A DNA stretch of 36,517 bases, from contig JAGXGZ010000091.1 in NCBI GenBank assembly GCA_024636495.1, positions 1 to 36,517 on the forward strand. Reading direction: 5' to 3'. The notes beneath the pieces were generated by a model, which saw nothing but the letters and a program-made list of their open reading frames with translations, did no database searches and had not been told where the DNA came from. How positions within the stretch are numbered: position 1 is the first letter of the stretch; every line of letters starts with the position of its first letter. The position numbers and the translations under genes are program-made. The DNA comes from Roseobacter sp. GTDB lineage: Bacteria > Pseudomonadota > Alphaproteobacteria > Rhodobacterales > Rhodobacteraceae. Shown in pieces: positions 15,506-24,486 of this stretch.

Positions 15506-16291
15506 GTGAACAACCCGGCGCAGATCAGAACGATTTTTGGTGATAATTTGCGTTTGTTAGCTCAAGACGAACCTTCGATCACGATCCTTGCCAGCAAGCT
15601 TGGGATCAACCGCACCCAGTTCAATCGCTATCTGTCTGGCGAAAGCTTTCCACGCCCCGATATCTTGTCGCGGATTTGTCGATATTTCAATCTGGACGCA
15701 CGCATTTTGCTAGAGCCGCTGGCCGAGATCACGCCTTCGCGTTCCCCAAGCCTGGGGAACTACATGAATGAGTTTCTTGTTTCAAACACCCAAGCCATCC
15801 CCGAAAGCCTGTTTCCAAGCGGCTTTTACAGCTTCACGCGGCGCAGCTTTATTGATCGGTCGATTTTCGTTCTGGGGCTGGTCTATATATTCCGTGACGG
15901 CGAAGCGACGTTTCTGCGCGGCTACGAAACGCTTGAGGCGATGAAGATGCAAAGCTTGCCCACCGCTCCCAAACTGCGGGAATTTCGCGGTGTGGTGCTG
16001 CAACAAGAAGAAGGCATCGCGATCATCGCTGCCCGCAAAAACGCGATGACATCCTCGTTCAACTATCTCAGCCGGGCAGCGTCTTTCGGAAACAACTTTT
16101 GGGTCGGTTATATTACCCGCACAATACCAGAAGATGCCGCCGGCCTGCGGGTCACAAGGCTGGTGTATGAACACCTCTCGCAAGACGCCGCCACCGTTCT
16201 GCAAGCGTCCCGTGCAAAGGGGTTCTATCCGATTGAAAAACTGGCCCCGTTTCACCAGCGCTTGCTGCGTCCCGATCAGAACTTCGCCTGA
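15506..16291 (+). CDS. HTH (Xre-type) transcriptional regulator
   Basis: A 261-residue protein starting with GTG, with GAGGA 9 bases upstream. An N-terminal helix-turn-helix covers about 10-70: IFGDNLRLLAQ, ASKLGINRTQFNRYLSGES, PRPDILSRICRYFNL. This is the Cro/CI-like layout. The C-terminal 190 residues are a separate domain I do not recognise (FYSFTRRSFIDRSIFVLGL, ITRTIPEDAAGLRVTRLVYE), perhaps a ligand-sensing domain. It is followed by the Rieske oxygenase gene on the same strand 104 bases later and may regulate it or itself. The gap on its 5' side (15319-15505) is AT-rich and must hold its promoter. Confidence 0.75.
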   Translation: MNNPAQIRTIFGDNLRLLAQDEPSITILASKLGINRTQFNRYLSGESFPRPDILSRICRYFNLDARILLEPLAEITPSRSPSLGNYMNEFLVSNTQAIPESLFPSGFYSFTRRSFIDRSIFVLGLVYIFRDGEATFLRGYETLEAMKMQSLPTAPKLREFRGVVLQQEEGIAIIAARKNAMTSSFNYLSRAASFGNNFWVGYITRTIPEDAAGLRVTRLVYEHLSQDAATVLQASRAKGFYPIEKLAPFHQRLLRPDQNFA

Positions 16292-16394
16292 AACACCGAA
16301 CGCATCATGTCGCAACTGTGAAAAACCGGTCGTTAAACGCTCCTCCGTAAAAAGCTTTTCCCGCTAGCCTTGTCGCACCAGCAAGGAGAGCATC

Positions 16395-17543
16395 ATGAAC
16401 ATGTCCCTGACCGACCTCACAAAGGTGCGCCGCCCGATCGAGCAGGCCAACGGGCTGCCGAATGCGCATTATACCGACCCTGCCGTGTTCGCTGAGGAAC
16501 GCCAGGCGGTCTTGTTCAACAACTGGCCTGGCCTTGCCACAGCCTCTGATGTGCCAGAAATCGGCGACGCCGTTCCGCTGACGTTTTTGGGGATGCCGCT
16601 GCTGGTTTTGCGCGACAAGGCGGGACAGGTTCGTGTGTTCCAGAACACTTGCCGTCACCGCGGGATGATCCTTGTCGATGCGCCGCGCAAGATTGATGGC
16701 GCGATCCGCTGCCCCTATCACAGTTGGTGCTACAGCACCGAGGGCCGCCTCGTGTCGACGCCCCATGTGGGTGGCCCCGGCCAAAACACCCATGACGGCA
16801 TTGACCGCACGCTTTTGGGGCTGATCGAAATCCGCAGCCACGTCTGGATGGATGTCATCTGGATCAACATTTCGGGCACTGCCCTGCCCTTTGAGCAGGC
16901 AAACGCCGATTTGCTGGCCCGCTGGGCCGAGTTCGACAAACCCTTGCATCACGGTGGGGCCGACAGCCGCTTTCAGCTGAGCGTCAATTGCAACTGGAAG
17001 CTTGCGGTCGAAAACTACTGCGAAAGCTATCATTTGCCTTGGGTCCATCCCGGTCTCAACAGCTACTCCCGGCTTGAAGATCATTACCACATTGAAAGCA
17101 CAGGGAAATACTCGGGCCAAGGCACGTTGGTCTACCGCCAACTGACCGGAGAAGACGGCGAGACTTTCCCGGATTTCGACGGTATATCCAACAAATGGGA
17201 CACGGCTGCGGAATACGTAACGGCATACCCCAACGTGCTGCTAGGCGTGCACCGCGATCATACCTTTGCGATCATTCTGGTCCCTGAAGGCCCCGAAAAA
17301 ACCACCGAAAATGTCCACCTTTACTACGCCAAACCCGCGACAGACCCGGATTTGCGCGCGCGCAATACCGATCAGTGGAAACTGGTGTTCGAAGAGGACA
17401 TCTTTGTTGTCGAAGGCATGCAGCGCGGGCGGCACGGTGTGCAGTTTGATGGTGGGCGGTTTTCGCCGGCCATGGATGGGCCCACCCATATGTTCCACGA
17501 TTGGGTCGCCTCCCAGCTAGAGGCGGCGCGCGCCGTCCCATGA
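16395..17543 (+). CDS. Rieske non-heme iron oxygenase, quaternary-amine type
   Basis: A 382-residue alpha-type subunit. The Rieske [2Fe-2S] site is Cys86-x-His88 and Cys106-x2-His109 (CRHRG, CPYHSWCYSTEG). The mononuclear iron site is in AVENYCESYHLPWVHPG, with His213 and His218. The bridging acid before them is Glu210, not the Asp of naphthalene-type dioxygenases. A Glu here is known from CntA-type carnitine/betaine oxygenases, which supports a trimethylammonium or related N-methyl substrate; the actual substrate is unknown. It would need a reductase, which is not in this window. AAGGAG precedes the ATG. Its stop overlaps the next gene's start. Confidence 0.88.
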   Translation: MNMSLTDLTKVRRPIEQANGLPNAHYTDPAVFAEERQAVLFNNWPGLATASDVPEIGDAVPLTFLGMPLLVLRDKAGQVRVFQNTCRHRGMILVDAPRKIDGAIRCPYHSWCYSTEGRLVSTPHVGGPGQNTHDGIDRTLLGLIEIRSHVWMDVIWINISGTALPFEQANADLLARWAEFDKPLHHGGADSRFQLSVNCNWKLAVENYCESYHLPWVHPGLNSYSRLEDHYHIESTGKYSGQGTLVYRQLTGEDGETFPDFDGISNKWDTAAEYVTAYPNVLLGVHRDHTFAIILVPEGPEKTTENVHLYYAKPATDPDLRARNTDQWKLVFEEDIFVVEGMQRGRHGVQFDGGRFSPAMDGPTHMFHDWVASQLEAARAVP

Positions 17544-17758
17544 TCGACCTGAACAGCCAGTTGCTTGCAGCACATCTGGCGGACGACAAAGCCGCCTTGG
17601 TATCGCTTTACACCCAAGCCGCCGTCGCCGCACCCGACCCGAATGCAGCGGGATTTTATCTGACGCATGCCTATGTCTTTGCCCTTGATCTGGGCCATCC
17701 CGACGCCCCCGCCCTGCGCGCTAAACTGATCGCACAAGGTCGTGAGACGGCACTTTAG
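17540..17758 (+). CDS. Small protein coupled to the Rieske oxygenase
   Basis: A 72-residue protein starting MIDLNSQLLAAHLADDKAAL, with the ATGA overlap (start 17540, oxygenase stop 17541-17543) that implies translational coupling. It is helical, with a repeated-helix look (LVSLYTQAAVAA, AAGFYLTHAYVFALDLGHPD) reminiscent of a TPR-like hairpin, and has no signal peptide. A role tied to the oxygenase, such as a stabilising or partner protein, is inference from the overlap. Its stop overlaps the convergent amidase stop by 4 bases. Confidence 0.65.
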   Translation: MIDLNSQLLAAHLADDKAALVSLYTQAAVAAPDPNAAGFYLTHAYVFALDLGHPDAPALRAKLIAQGRETAL

Positions 17759-19188
17759 GCCAGCTTGGGCGGGCAGCATTGCGGCCATGCTGTCAGCGCG
17801 TGCCACTGCTGCGCCAGCTGCAGCAGCTTGGCATCGCTGCCGTGACGTCCGATCAGTTGCAACCCGCCGGGCAACCCCAGTGCGCCAAACCCCGCTGGTA
17901 CATTCACAACCGGCAAGCCGATCAAACTTGCCGGAACGACCACCTGCATCCAGCGGTGATAGGTATCCATGGTCTGACCCGTAATTTCTGTCGGGTAAAG
18001 CTCTTCGATGGGAAACGGCCACACTTGCGCCGAGGGCAAGACCAGCACGTCTACCCGGTCAAACAGGGCAGCAGCCGTGCGGTACCATTCCGACCGCACC
18101 ACGCTGGCGCGGTGCACGTCCGTCGCACTTAGGGCCTGACCGCGCGTGATTTCCCATTGCGCGGCGTCTTTCAGAAACCCCCGCTCGGCGGGGTTGTCAT
18201 AGATCGCGGCAAGCCCGCCTGCGACCGCGAATGAGCGCAAAGTAATCCAGCTGTCCCAGAGCGCTTGTGCCTCAAATGGCGCATCCATATCCGCCACAGT
18301 GTGACCTAAATCGCCAAATTGCCCAAGTGCCGCAGCACTTAACTCAGCGATGCCATCCTGATAGGGAAATGCCCCGCCCCAATCACCAAGCCATCCGATC
18401 TTAAGCGCACCGGGGCCGCGGTCCATCTGCGGCAATGCCTTGGCCAGATTTGTGCCAAGAGGCTGCCGCAGATCAAGGCCGGTCATCGTATCCAGCAAGG
18501 CCGCCAAATCACGCGGATTGCACGCCATCGGGCCGGATGTTGACAGCGTGTGCAAAAACATGTCGCCCTCAGGTTCACCCGGCACGGTGCCCCAGCTGGG
18601 TCTCATGCCATAAACGTTGTTCCATCCCGCAGGATTGCGCAGACTGCCCATCATGTCAGACCCGTCTGCGACACTGACCATGCCACAGGCCAAAGCCGCC
18701 GCCGCGCCGCCCGATGATCCTCCGGCCGACTTGGTTACGTCATAGGGGTTGCATGTCGCACCGTGCACCGGGTTGAACGTATGACTGCCCAAACCGAATT
18801 CCGGCGTGTTGGTTTTGCCAATGATGATAGCCCCCGCCGCACGCAGTTTTGAGACAAATAAACTGTCCTGCGCCGCAATGTTGCCTGCAAACAAGGGTGA
18901 CCCTCGTGAGGTGGGCAGACCTTCCGCATCGGCCAGATCCTTGATCGCCATGGGAATACCATGCAGCCAGCCTGTGCGCGGTGCCGCATCGGCCGCACGC
19001 GCTTCGGCCATGAGCGCCTCGCGTTCGCGCAACGACACGATTGCATTCACCTTGCCATTGACCGCGTCTATCCGCGCCAGCGTCGCCTCCATCAGCGCCA
19101 CTGCCGTCAGACTGCCATTTGCTATCGCCTCGGATTGCGCCAACGCGCCCATGCTCAGAATATCCACATCCACCCCTTTCGTTTGCAC
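17755..19188 (-). CDS. Amidase, amidase-signature family
   Basis: A 477-residue hydrolase of carboxamides. The amidase-signature triad is visible: Lys in AIKDLADAEG, the cis-Ser in KSAGGSSGGAAAALA and the nucleophile Ser in GSDMMGSLRNPAGW. The usual nucleophile segment is GSDTGGSIRxPA; here TG is replaced by MM, otherwise intact. Family members include aryl amidases, glutamyl-tRNA amidotransferase A and nylon oligomer hydrolases. The GatA-type partner genes are absent, so a stand-alone catabolic amidase is likelier. The start is uncertain: GTG at 19188 is used, but ATG codons further in (at SMGALAQSEAIA) are possible and no good ribosome binding site is seen. Confidence 0.85.
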   Translation of the reverse strand: MQTKGVDVDILSMGALAQSEAIANGSLTAVALMEATLARIDAVNGKVNAIVSLREREALMAEARAADAAPRTGWLHGIPMAIKDLADAEGLPTSRGSPLFAGNIAAQDSLFVSKLRAAGAIIIGKTNTPEFGLGSHTFNPVHGATCNPYDVTKSAGGSSGGAAAALACGMVSVADGSDMMGSLRNPAGWNNVYGMRPSWGTVPGEPEGDMFLHTLSTSGPMACNPRDLAALLDTMTGLDLRQPLGTNLAKALPQMDRGPGALKIGWLGDWGGAFPYQDGIAELSAAALGQFGDLGHTVADMDAPFEAQALWDSWITLRSFAVAGGLAAIYDNPAERGFLKDAAQWEITRGQALSATDVHRASVVRSEWYRTAAALFDRVDVLVLPSAQVWPFPIEELYPTEITGQTMDTYHRWMQVVVPASLIGLPVVNVPAGFGALGLPGGLQLIGRHGSDAKLLQLAQQWHALTAWPQCCPPKLA

Positions 19189-19220
19189 CTATCAAACGCA
19201 ACAGATCAGATCAGCACAAG

Positions 19221-19283
19221 TCCTCTCTTCTCTGGCTTGGAAAATATCCCGGGGGAGCCCGTCAGGGCGGGGGCAGCGCCCCT
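19221..19283. repeat. REP-like intergenic element with two hairpins
   Basis: Between the amidase and prfB lies a GC-rich block with two small hairpins: GCCC-GTCA-GGGC (19257-19268) and GGGGC-AGC-GCCCC (19270-19282), preceded by CTCTCTTCTCTGGCTTGG. From memory, very similar GGGGGCAGCGCCCC-type blocks are scattered between genes of Rhodobacteraceae, so this is read as an interspersed element. Only one copy is evident in the window. Confidence 0.45.
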
Positions 19284-19290
19284 TTGCGCG

Positions 19291-20415
19291 CTAGCTTGCC
19301 TGCGCCTCGGCACGGCTTTTGCCGGACACGGCCAACGCAAGGGCGGCCCCCATCAACCCATCCAGATCGCCGTCCAATACGCCCTTGGTGTCCGAGGTCT
19401 CGTAATTGGTGCGCAGATCTTTCACCATCTGGTAAGGCTGCAAAACATAGGACCGGATCTGGTTGCCCCAGCCCGCATCCCCCTTGTTTTCATGGGCCTC
19501 GTTGATGGCAGCGTTGCGGCGGTCAAGCTCCATCTGATAAAGCCGCGATTTCAGCGCCTTCATGGCGATATCACGGTTCTGGTGCTGCGACTTCTCGGAA
19601 CTGGTCACGACGATCCCCGTGGGGTGGTGGGTGATGCGCACAGCCGAATCCGTGGTGTTCACGTGCTGACCACCCGCGCCCGAAGACCGGTAGGTATCGA
19701 TGCGGATATCGCTGGGGTTCACTTCGATGTCGATATTGTCGTCCACCACCGGATACACCCAGATCGAGCTGAACGACGTATGTCGTTTGGCCGCAGAATC
19801 GAATGGGCTGATGCGGACAAGCCGGTGCACGCCGGATTCCGACTTAAGCCAACCATAGGCGTTCAGGCCGCTAATTTTATAAGTGGCCGATTTGATCCCG
19901 GCCTCTTCGCCCGCGCTCTCGGATTGCAATTCGACCTTATAGCCCTTTTTCTCGGCCCAGCGAACATACATCCGCGCAAGAATATTGGCCCAATCGCAGC
20001 TCTCTGTCCCGCCGGCCCCTGCGTTGATCTCAAGGAAGGTGTCATTGCTGTCCGCCTCGCCGTCCAATAACGCCTCAAGCTCCTTTTGCGCGGCGGTCAC
20101 AGCGAGCGACTTTAATGCGGCCTCGGCTTCGGAGACGACTTCGGTGTCGTTCTCCATCTCGCCCATTTCAATCAGCTCGACGTTATCGGCCAGCTCTTGC
20201 TTGATGCCTTCATAGGTGGCCATCGAATCCACGAGGGCCTGCCGTTCGCGCATCAGTTTTTGCGCCGCATCGGGATCATCCCACAGGTTGGGGTCTTCGA
20301 CGCGGGCATTGAATTCTTCCAGCCGGTACGGGGCCGTTTCGACATTCAGACGCTGTGCCAGCAGCTCCAGCGATTTGCCGATCTGGTCTGCCGTGTTTTG
20401 TGCCTCTGCGCGCAT
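19291..20415 (-). CDS. prfB: Peptide chain release factor 2
   Basis: A 374-residue class I release factor reading UAA and UGA. The stop-codon recognition tripeptide SPF is in [12 protein letters not shown], and the peptidyl-tRNA hydrolysis motif GGQ in [18 protein letters not shown]. The N-terminal domain is complete ([13 protein letters not shown]). The frame is continuous: no programmed +1 frameshift with an early in-frame UGA is present, unlike E. coli prfB. The ATG at 20415 follows a purine-rich AGGCAG. It is on the minus strand after the PBP gene, with a hairpin between. Confidence 0.95.
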   Translation of the reverse strand: MRAEAQNTADQIGKSLELLAQRLNVETAPYRLEEFNARVEDPNLWDDPDAAQKLMRERQALVDSMATYEGIKQELADNVELIEMGEMENDTEVVSEAEAALKSLAVTAAQKELEALLDGEADSNDTFLEINAGAGGTESCDWANILARMYVRWAEKKGYKVELQSESAGEEAGIKSATYKISGLNAYGWLKSESGVHRLVRISPFDSAAKRHTSFSSIWVYPVVDDNIDIEVNPSDIRIDTYRSSGAGGQHVNTTDSAVRITHHPTGIVVTSSEKSQHQNRDIAMKALKSRLYQMELDRRNAAINEAHENKGDAGWGNQIRSYVLQPYQMVKDLRTNYETSDTKGVLDGDLDGLMGAALALAVSGKSRAEAQAS

Positions 20416-20437
20416 GATTTCTGCCTTTTAAATGGAT

Positions 20438-20463
20438 CGCGGCCCCGAAACTCCGGGGCCGCG
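20438..20463 (-). terminator. 10-bp perfect hairpin between mrcA and prfB
   Basis: CGCGGCCCCG (20438-20447) and CGGGGCCGCG (20454-20463) are perfectly complementary with a 6-base loop. It lies past the PBP stop and before the prfB start. On the minus strand it is followed by ATCCATTTAAAA, a weak U-tract, so at least partial termination of the PBP transcript is likely. Confidence 0.6.
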
Positions 20464-20516
20464 TATGAGATAGACCAGCGTTGCTGCATGGGCAAGCGCT
20501 TGGCGATAGCTGAGCG

Positions 20517-23072
20517 CTAGTAAAGCCCGCCCGAGCTGATCGTGCCAAAGCTGGCTTTGGGTCCGACTTGCGCCTTTTTGCCGGTCGATGTCGTCACTTC
20601 GCGCGCTCCAGACCCGCCGATCTCTTCGATCAGCGGCAGATCGGCCCCCATCGCAAATCCGCCGTCAAAGGTGATGCCGAACAATGGCATTTCACCGTCG
20701 CGGAAATATTCGGCAACCACGTTAGGCCCGCTGGCACTGTCAGACAGACGCGCGCCTGAAAAACGGTCGATGTTGATAAATGTCCCGCCCGGAGGCACCT
20801 CGAACGCACCACCGCCGTATTTCTTGATGGCTTCGCTCATGAAGCGTTGGAACACCGGGCCACACATTCCCGCGCCATACGCACGACTGCCCAAGGACCG
20901 TGGATTGTCAAAACCGATATAGCAGCCTGCGACGATGTTGCTGGAAAAGCCTACGAACCACACATCTTTGGCGTCATTCGTGGTGCCTGTCTTGCCCGCG
21001 ATTGGCACGGGCAGATTGATCGCACCTTTGGCGGTGCCGCGATCCACCACACCTTTCATCATCGATGTCAGCTGATAAGCGGTGATCGGGTCCATCACCC
21101 GCTCGCGGTTAGAGATGATGCGCGGGCCCAAGCCTTCTTCAAGACTGGCCAGTTGGCAGTCGTTGCAGATCCGCTGATCGTGTTTATAGACGGTGCGCCC
21201 GTAGCGGTCTTGCACCCTGTCCACCAGCGTCGGCTGCACCCGTTCGCCACCATTGGCAAACATCGCATAGGCCGACACCATTTGATACAGCGTCGTTTCT
21301 TGCGAGCCTAGCGCGTTGGCCAGAACCGGCGACAGGCTGTCATACACGCCAAAACGCTCTGCATAGCTGCCGATGGTTTCCATTCCGACCTCTTGAGCCA
21401 GCCGGATCGTCATCAGGTTACGCGATTGTTCGATCCCGGTGCGCAGCGGCGTGGGGCCATAGAATTTGTTGGACGAATTGCGCGGACGCCACAGCCCTTG
21501 GGGTGTGTTGATCTCGATCGGTGCGTCAACGACGATGGTCGCGGGCGTATAGCCACTGTCGAGTGCGGCCGCGTAAACGAAGGGCTTAAAGCTTGACCCG
21601 GGCTGGCGTTTGGCCTGGGTGGCACGGTTAAACACCGATGCCTGATAGGAAAACCCGCCCTGCATCGCAATCACGCGCCCGGTGTTGACGTCCATCGCGA
21701 CAAAACCGCCCTGAACTTCGGGAACCTGTCGCAAGGTCCACCGGATAAAGGAGCCGTCATTGTCAGCCGTCATACGACGCACCAGCACGACTTCGCCCAC
21801 CTCAAGCAGATCGCCTGCGACCTGCGCTTTGCGGCCAAGCTTGCCGTCACTCAGCCGTTTGCGTGCCCATTGAACGTCCTTGGCCGGAATAAAATGCCCC
21901 TCTGCGGTCTCGGGAACACCTTCGATCCCGATCCGGGCATCGTTGTCGCCGACGCTTAAGACGACGGCAGGGTGCCATTGGCTTTCCAGATTCACATCGC
22001 GCGAGACCCGCACCAGCGCCAATGCCTCGCGCCACGTCGCCTCGTCACGCAATTGATCCGCGGCAATTGTCTTGCCGGTGCCGCGCCAGACGCCGACACC
22101 GCGATCATATTGTTCAAGCTGAAGCTGCAAGGCCTGTGCCGCAATGGGCTGCATTTCATTGTCGATGGTGGCACGGACGGTCAAACCACCGGTGAAAAAT
22201 TCACCCTCGCCAAAGTTCTCGGACAATTGGCGGCGGATTTCATCGGTAAAGTAATCGCGCGGAGGAAGTTCTTCCTTAAAGCTTTCAAAGTCACCATTCT
22301 GAACCGACCGCAACGGCTGTGCGACCTCATTTTCATAGACGGCTTCGGTGAGATATCCGTTTTCCTTCATTTCGCGCAGCACAAAATTGCGCCGCTGCAT
22401 CAGGCGTTCTTTGCGGCGAACCGGATGAAAATCGGACGGAGCCTTGGGCAGGGACGCCAGAAACGCTGCCTCATGCGGGGCCAGTTGGCCTAGAGTCTTG
22501 TTGAAATAGGTCTGCGATGCTGCAGCAACTCCATAAGAGTTTTGACCCAGAAAAATCTCGTTAAGATAAAGCTCAAGGATTTTTTCCTTGGGCAAGGTTT
22601 CCTCAAGCCGGGCCGCAAGGATGATTTCCTTGATCTTACGCTCTGCCCGGCGGTCACCAGACAGCAAAAAGTTCTTCATCACCTGCTGTGTGATGGTCGA
22701 GGCCCCGCGCACGTCCTTGCCACGTGTGCGCACCGCATCCACAGCCGCTGCCCCGATCCCACGCAAATCATAGCCTTCGTGGGTGTAGAAATTCTTGTCT
22801 TCCGCCGAGATGAACGCCTGCTTGATCAGCGGTGGGATCGTGTTTGCAGGCGCAAACAAGCGGCGTTCCTTGGCGAATTCATCGATCAAGCGGCCTTGCC
22901 CCGAGTAGATCCGGCTGATCGTTGGCGGCGTATATTGCGCAAGGGATTCGTGGCTGGGCAGGTCACGCCCATACATCCAGAAAATCGCACCGATGGTCAG
23001 CGCGACCATGCCGACGCTCATGGTCAGGGTGGTAAAAATACCCCCAAAGAAAGATAGGATCAAACGAAACAC
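20517..23072 (-). CDS. mrcA: Penicillin-binding protein 1A, bifunctional
   Basis: An 851-residue class A PBP that polymerises and cross-links peptidoglycan. It has an N-terminal membrane anchor (LILSFFGGIFTTLTMSVGM and on). The glycosyltransferase (GT51) domain shows SAEDKNFYTHEGYD and GASTITQQVMKNFLL. An OB-like insert of PBP1A type follows. The transpeptidase has SxxK in QPGSSFKPF, SxN in EQSRNLMT and KTGT in AGKTGTTNDAKDVW. The start was set at GTG 23072 because AAGGGA lies 9 bases upstream and the membrane anchor begins there; the longer frame (to 23138) adds an unlikely polar stretch. It sits downstream of the cell-wall amidase gene, probably one operon. Confidence 0.93.
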   Translation of the reverse strand: MFRLILSFFGGIFTTLTMSVGMVALTIGAIFWMYGRDLPSHESLAQYTPPTISRIYSGQGRLIDEFAKERRLFAPANTIPPLIKQAFISAEDKNFYTHEGYDLRGIGAAAVDAVRTRGKDVRGASTITQQVMKNFLLSGDRRAERKIKEIILAARLEETLPKEKILELYLNEIFLGQNSYGVAAASQTYFNKTLGQLAPHEAAFLASLPKAPSDFHPVRRKERLMQRRNFVLREMKENGYLTEAVYENEVAQPLRSVQNGDFESFKEELPPRDYFTDEIRRQLSENFGEGEFFTGGLTVRATIDNEMQPIAAQALQLQLEQYDRGVGVWRGTGKTIAADQLRDEATWREALALVRVSRDVNLESQWHPAVVLSVGDNDARIGIEGVPETAEGHFIPAKDVQWARKRLSDGKLGRKAQVAGDLLEVGEVVLVRRMTADNDGSFIRWTLRQVPEVQGGFVAMDVNTGRVIAMQGGFSYQASVFNRATQAKRQPGSSFKPFVYAAALDSGYTPATIVVDAPIEINTPQGLWRPRNSSNKFYGPTPLRTGIEQSRNLMTIRLAQEVGMETIGSYAERFGVYDSLSPVLANALGSQETTLYQMVSAYAMFANGGERVQPTLVDRVQDRYGRTVYKHDQRICNDCQLASLEEGLGPRIISNRERVMDPITAYQLTSMMKGVVDRGTAKGAINLPVPIAGKTGTTNDAKDVWFVGFSSNIVAGCYIGFDNPRSLGSRAYGAGMCGPVFQRFMSEAIKKYGGGAFEVPPGGTFINIDRFSGARLSDSASGPNVVAEYFRDGEMPLFGITFDGGFAMGADLPLIEEIGGSGAREVTTSTGKKAQVGPKASFGTISSGGLY

Positions 23073-23202
23073 GTGTAGCAGTCCCTTGCAAGGCTGTTGG
23101 TTAAGCCCGTCTATACGCGGGCAAAGTGGAATCGTCAAAACACGAAGCGGTGGTTTCTTGGCGATAACCCGCGCAGATCGCGCAGCTTTGGCTCACCGAT
23201 CG

Positions 23203-24417
23203 TTACTGTCGTATCAATGGCTTGAGGGCGGCGTCCTCGTCACGCCAGTTCCTGATCGCATCGGCAATGCCAGACACCATTACCGCCCGCCAGACCGGGT
23301 CACGCAGGTTGTTCAGATCACGCTCTGAACTCAGAAAGCCGACCTCGATCAGAACCGATGGAATATCCGCTGATTTAAGGACAGAAAATCCGGCATTGCG
23401 CAAAGGTCGGCGGTTCATCGGGCCACCTGCCGCCTTCATCCCTTCGACAAGCGTTCTAGCTGCCGCAACCGAGCGGGGTTCGGTTTCCTGCCGCGCCAAA
23501 TCCAGCAAAATGCCCGCAACCTGATCATCCGATCCGGTCAGATCAGCGCCTGCAATGATATCAGACCGGTTATGGCGCGCAGCCAGATGTTCGGTGGCGG
23601 TGTCACTGGCATCGTCTGACAAGGTATAGACGGTAGCCCCCTTGGCCCCGCCCTGTTCAAGAATATCGGCATGCAGCGAGATAAACAAATTACCCTGCGC
23701 CTGATGGGCAATAGCGACGCGGGTTTCCAGCGCCACGAACATATCAGTCTCGCGGGTCATCAATACGTCAATCCCGTCCCGCACCAAGGTATCGCGCAAA
23801 GCTTGAGCAAAGCTAAGCATAAGGTCCTTTTCGCTGACACCGTCGCGTTGGGCACCGGGGTCTACCCCCCCGTGTCCAGGGTCAAGGACGACCAGAAAAC
23901 GGTCGTTGCCCTGCGGTGCGGCGGGTTTGGGCGGTGCTGCCAACGCAAGGGTCCACGCCGGATCAACGGGTGAACCGGCAGCGGCTGCAAATTCGGCAGC
24001 GTCCACCGCTTTCAGGCTGATCTCAAGCGTGGCCATGCCCGACCCCACATCGACCGGCATCCCGATCTCGCGCGGCAACATCGGTTCTGCCAGGTCCGCC
24101 ACCAGCCGCGACCACCCCGGTTGAAACGGCCCAAAGCGCAGATCGCTGATATTGCCTGGCTCTGCCAACAGGTCCGAGGTTTTCACCCCCGTCCAATCCG
24201 CTTCGCGAAAATCAACCACCAGACGGGCGGGATCGTCCAAAAGAAACACCCGAAACGGCACCCCTTGGCTTAAATGCAGCTCAAGCGTGGTGCCCCCGAA
24301 CCATCCGTCTGAAATCTTGCTGGGGCCCGGATCGACGCGCGCCAAGGCGGTCAGCTCTTGCGCCGATACTGGAAGCGCAAACGCCGATAGCGCCGCCAAG
24401 AGGGGGAAAATTCGCAT
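23203..24417 (-). CDS. amiC: N-acetylmuramoyl-L-alanine amidase (AmiC-like)
   Basis: A 404-residue periplasmic enzyme that cuts the lactyl-amide bond of peptidoglycan, used in daughter-cell separation. It has a signal peptide (MRIFPLLAALSAFALPVSAQ), an AMIN domain at about 30-140 that binds the wall, and an Amidase_3 domain from about 175. Zinc-site residues are seen in VVLDPGHGGVDPGA (His), the Glu in GVSEKDLML and His in FISLHADIL; the catalytic Glu is in VLIEVGFLSSERD. The ATG at 24417 is preferred to a GTG at 24426 since the signal peptide starts there. It precedes mrcA on the same strand by 130 bases. Confidence 0.92.
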   Translation of the reverse strand: MRIFPLLAALSAFALPVSAQELTALARVDPGPSKISDGWFGGTTLELHLSQGVPFRVFLLDDPARLVVDFREADWTGVKTSDLLAEPGNISDLRFGPFQPGWSRLVADLAEPMLPREIGMPVDVGSGMATLEISLKAVDAAEFAAAAGSPVDPAWTLALAAPPKPAAPQGNDRFLVVLDPGHGGVDPGAQRDGVSEKDLMLSFAQALRDTLVRDGIDVLMTRETDMFVALETRVAIAHQAQGNLFISLHADILEQGGAKGATVYTLSDDASDTATEHLAARHNRSDIIAGADLTGSDDQVAGILLDLARQETEPRSVAAARTLVEGMKAAGGPMNRRPLRNAGFSVLKSADIPSVLIEVGFLSSERDLNNLRDPVWRAVMVSGIADAIRNWRDEDAALKPLIRQ

Positions 24418-24486
24418 GCCTGTCACCGTTCTGATCGTGGTGTTTGAGCGGGGTTATACCACCCCTTGACCTGTCCGACCAGCGTT

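Noticed and set aside
18961..20070. 369-codon plus-strand frame opposite the amidase and prfB
   Set aside because: It crosses two well-supported minus-strand genes and their gap. It is a shadow of their codon bias.
19291..20415. Programmed +1 frameshift in prfB
   Set aside because: The frame is open from the start codon to the end with no early in-frame TGA, so no frameshift is needed.
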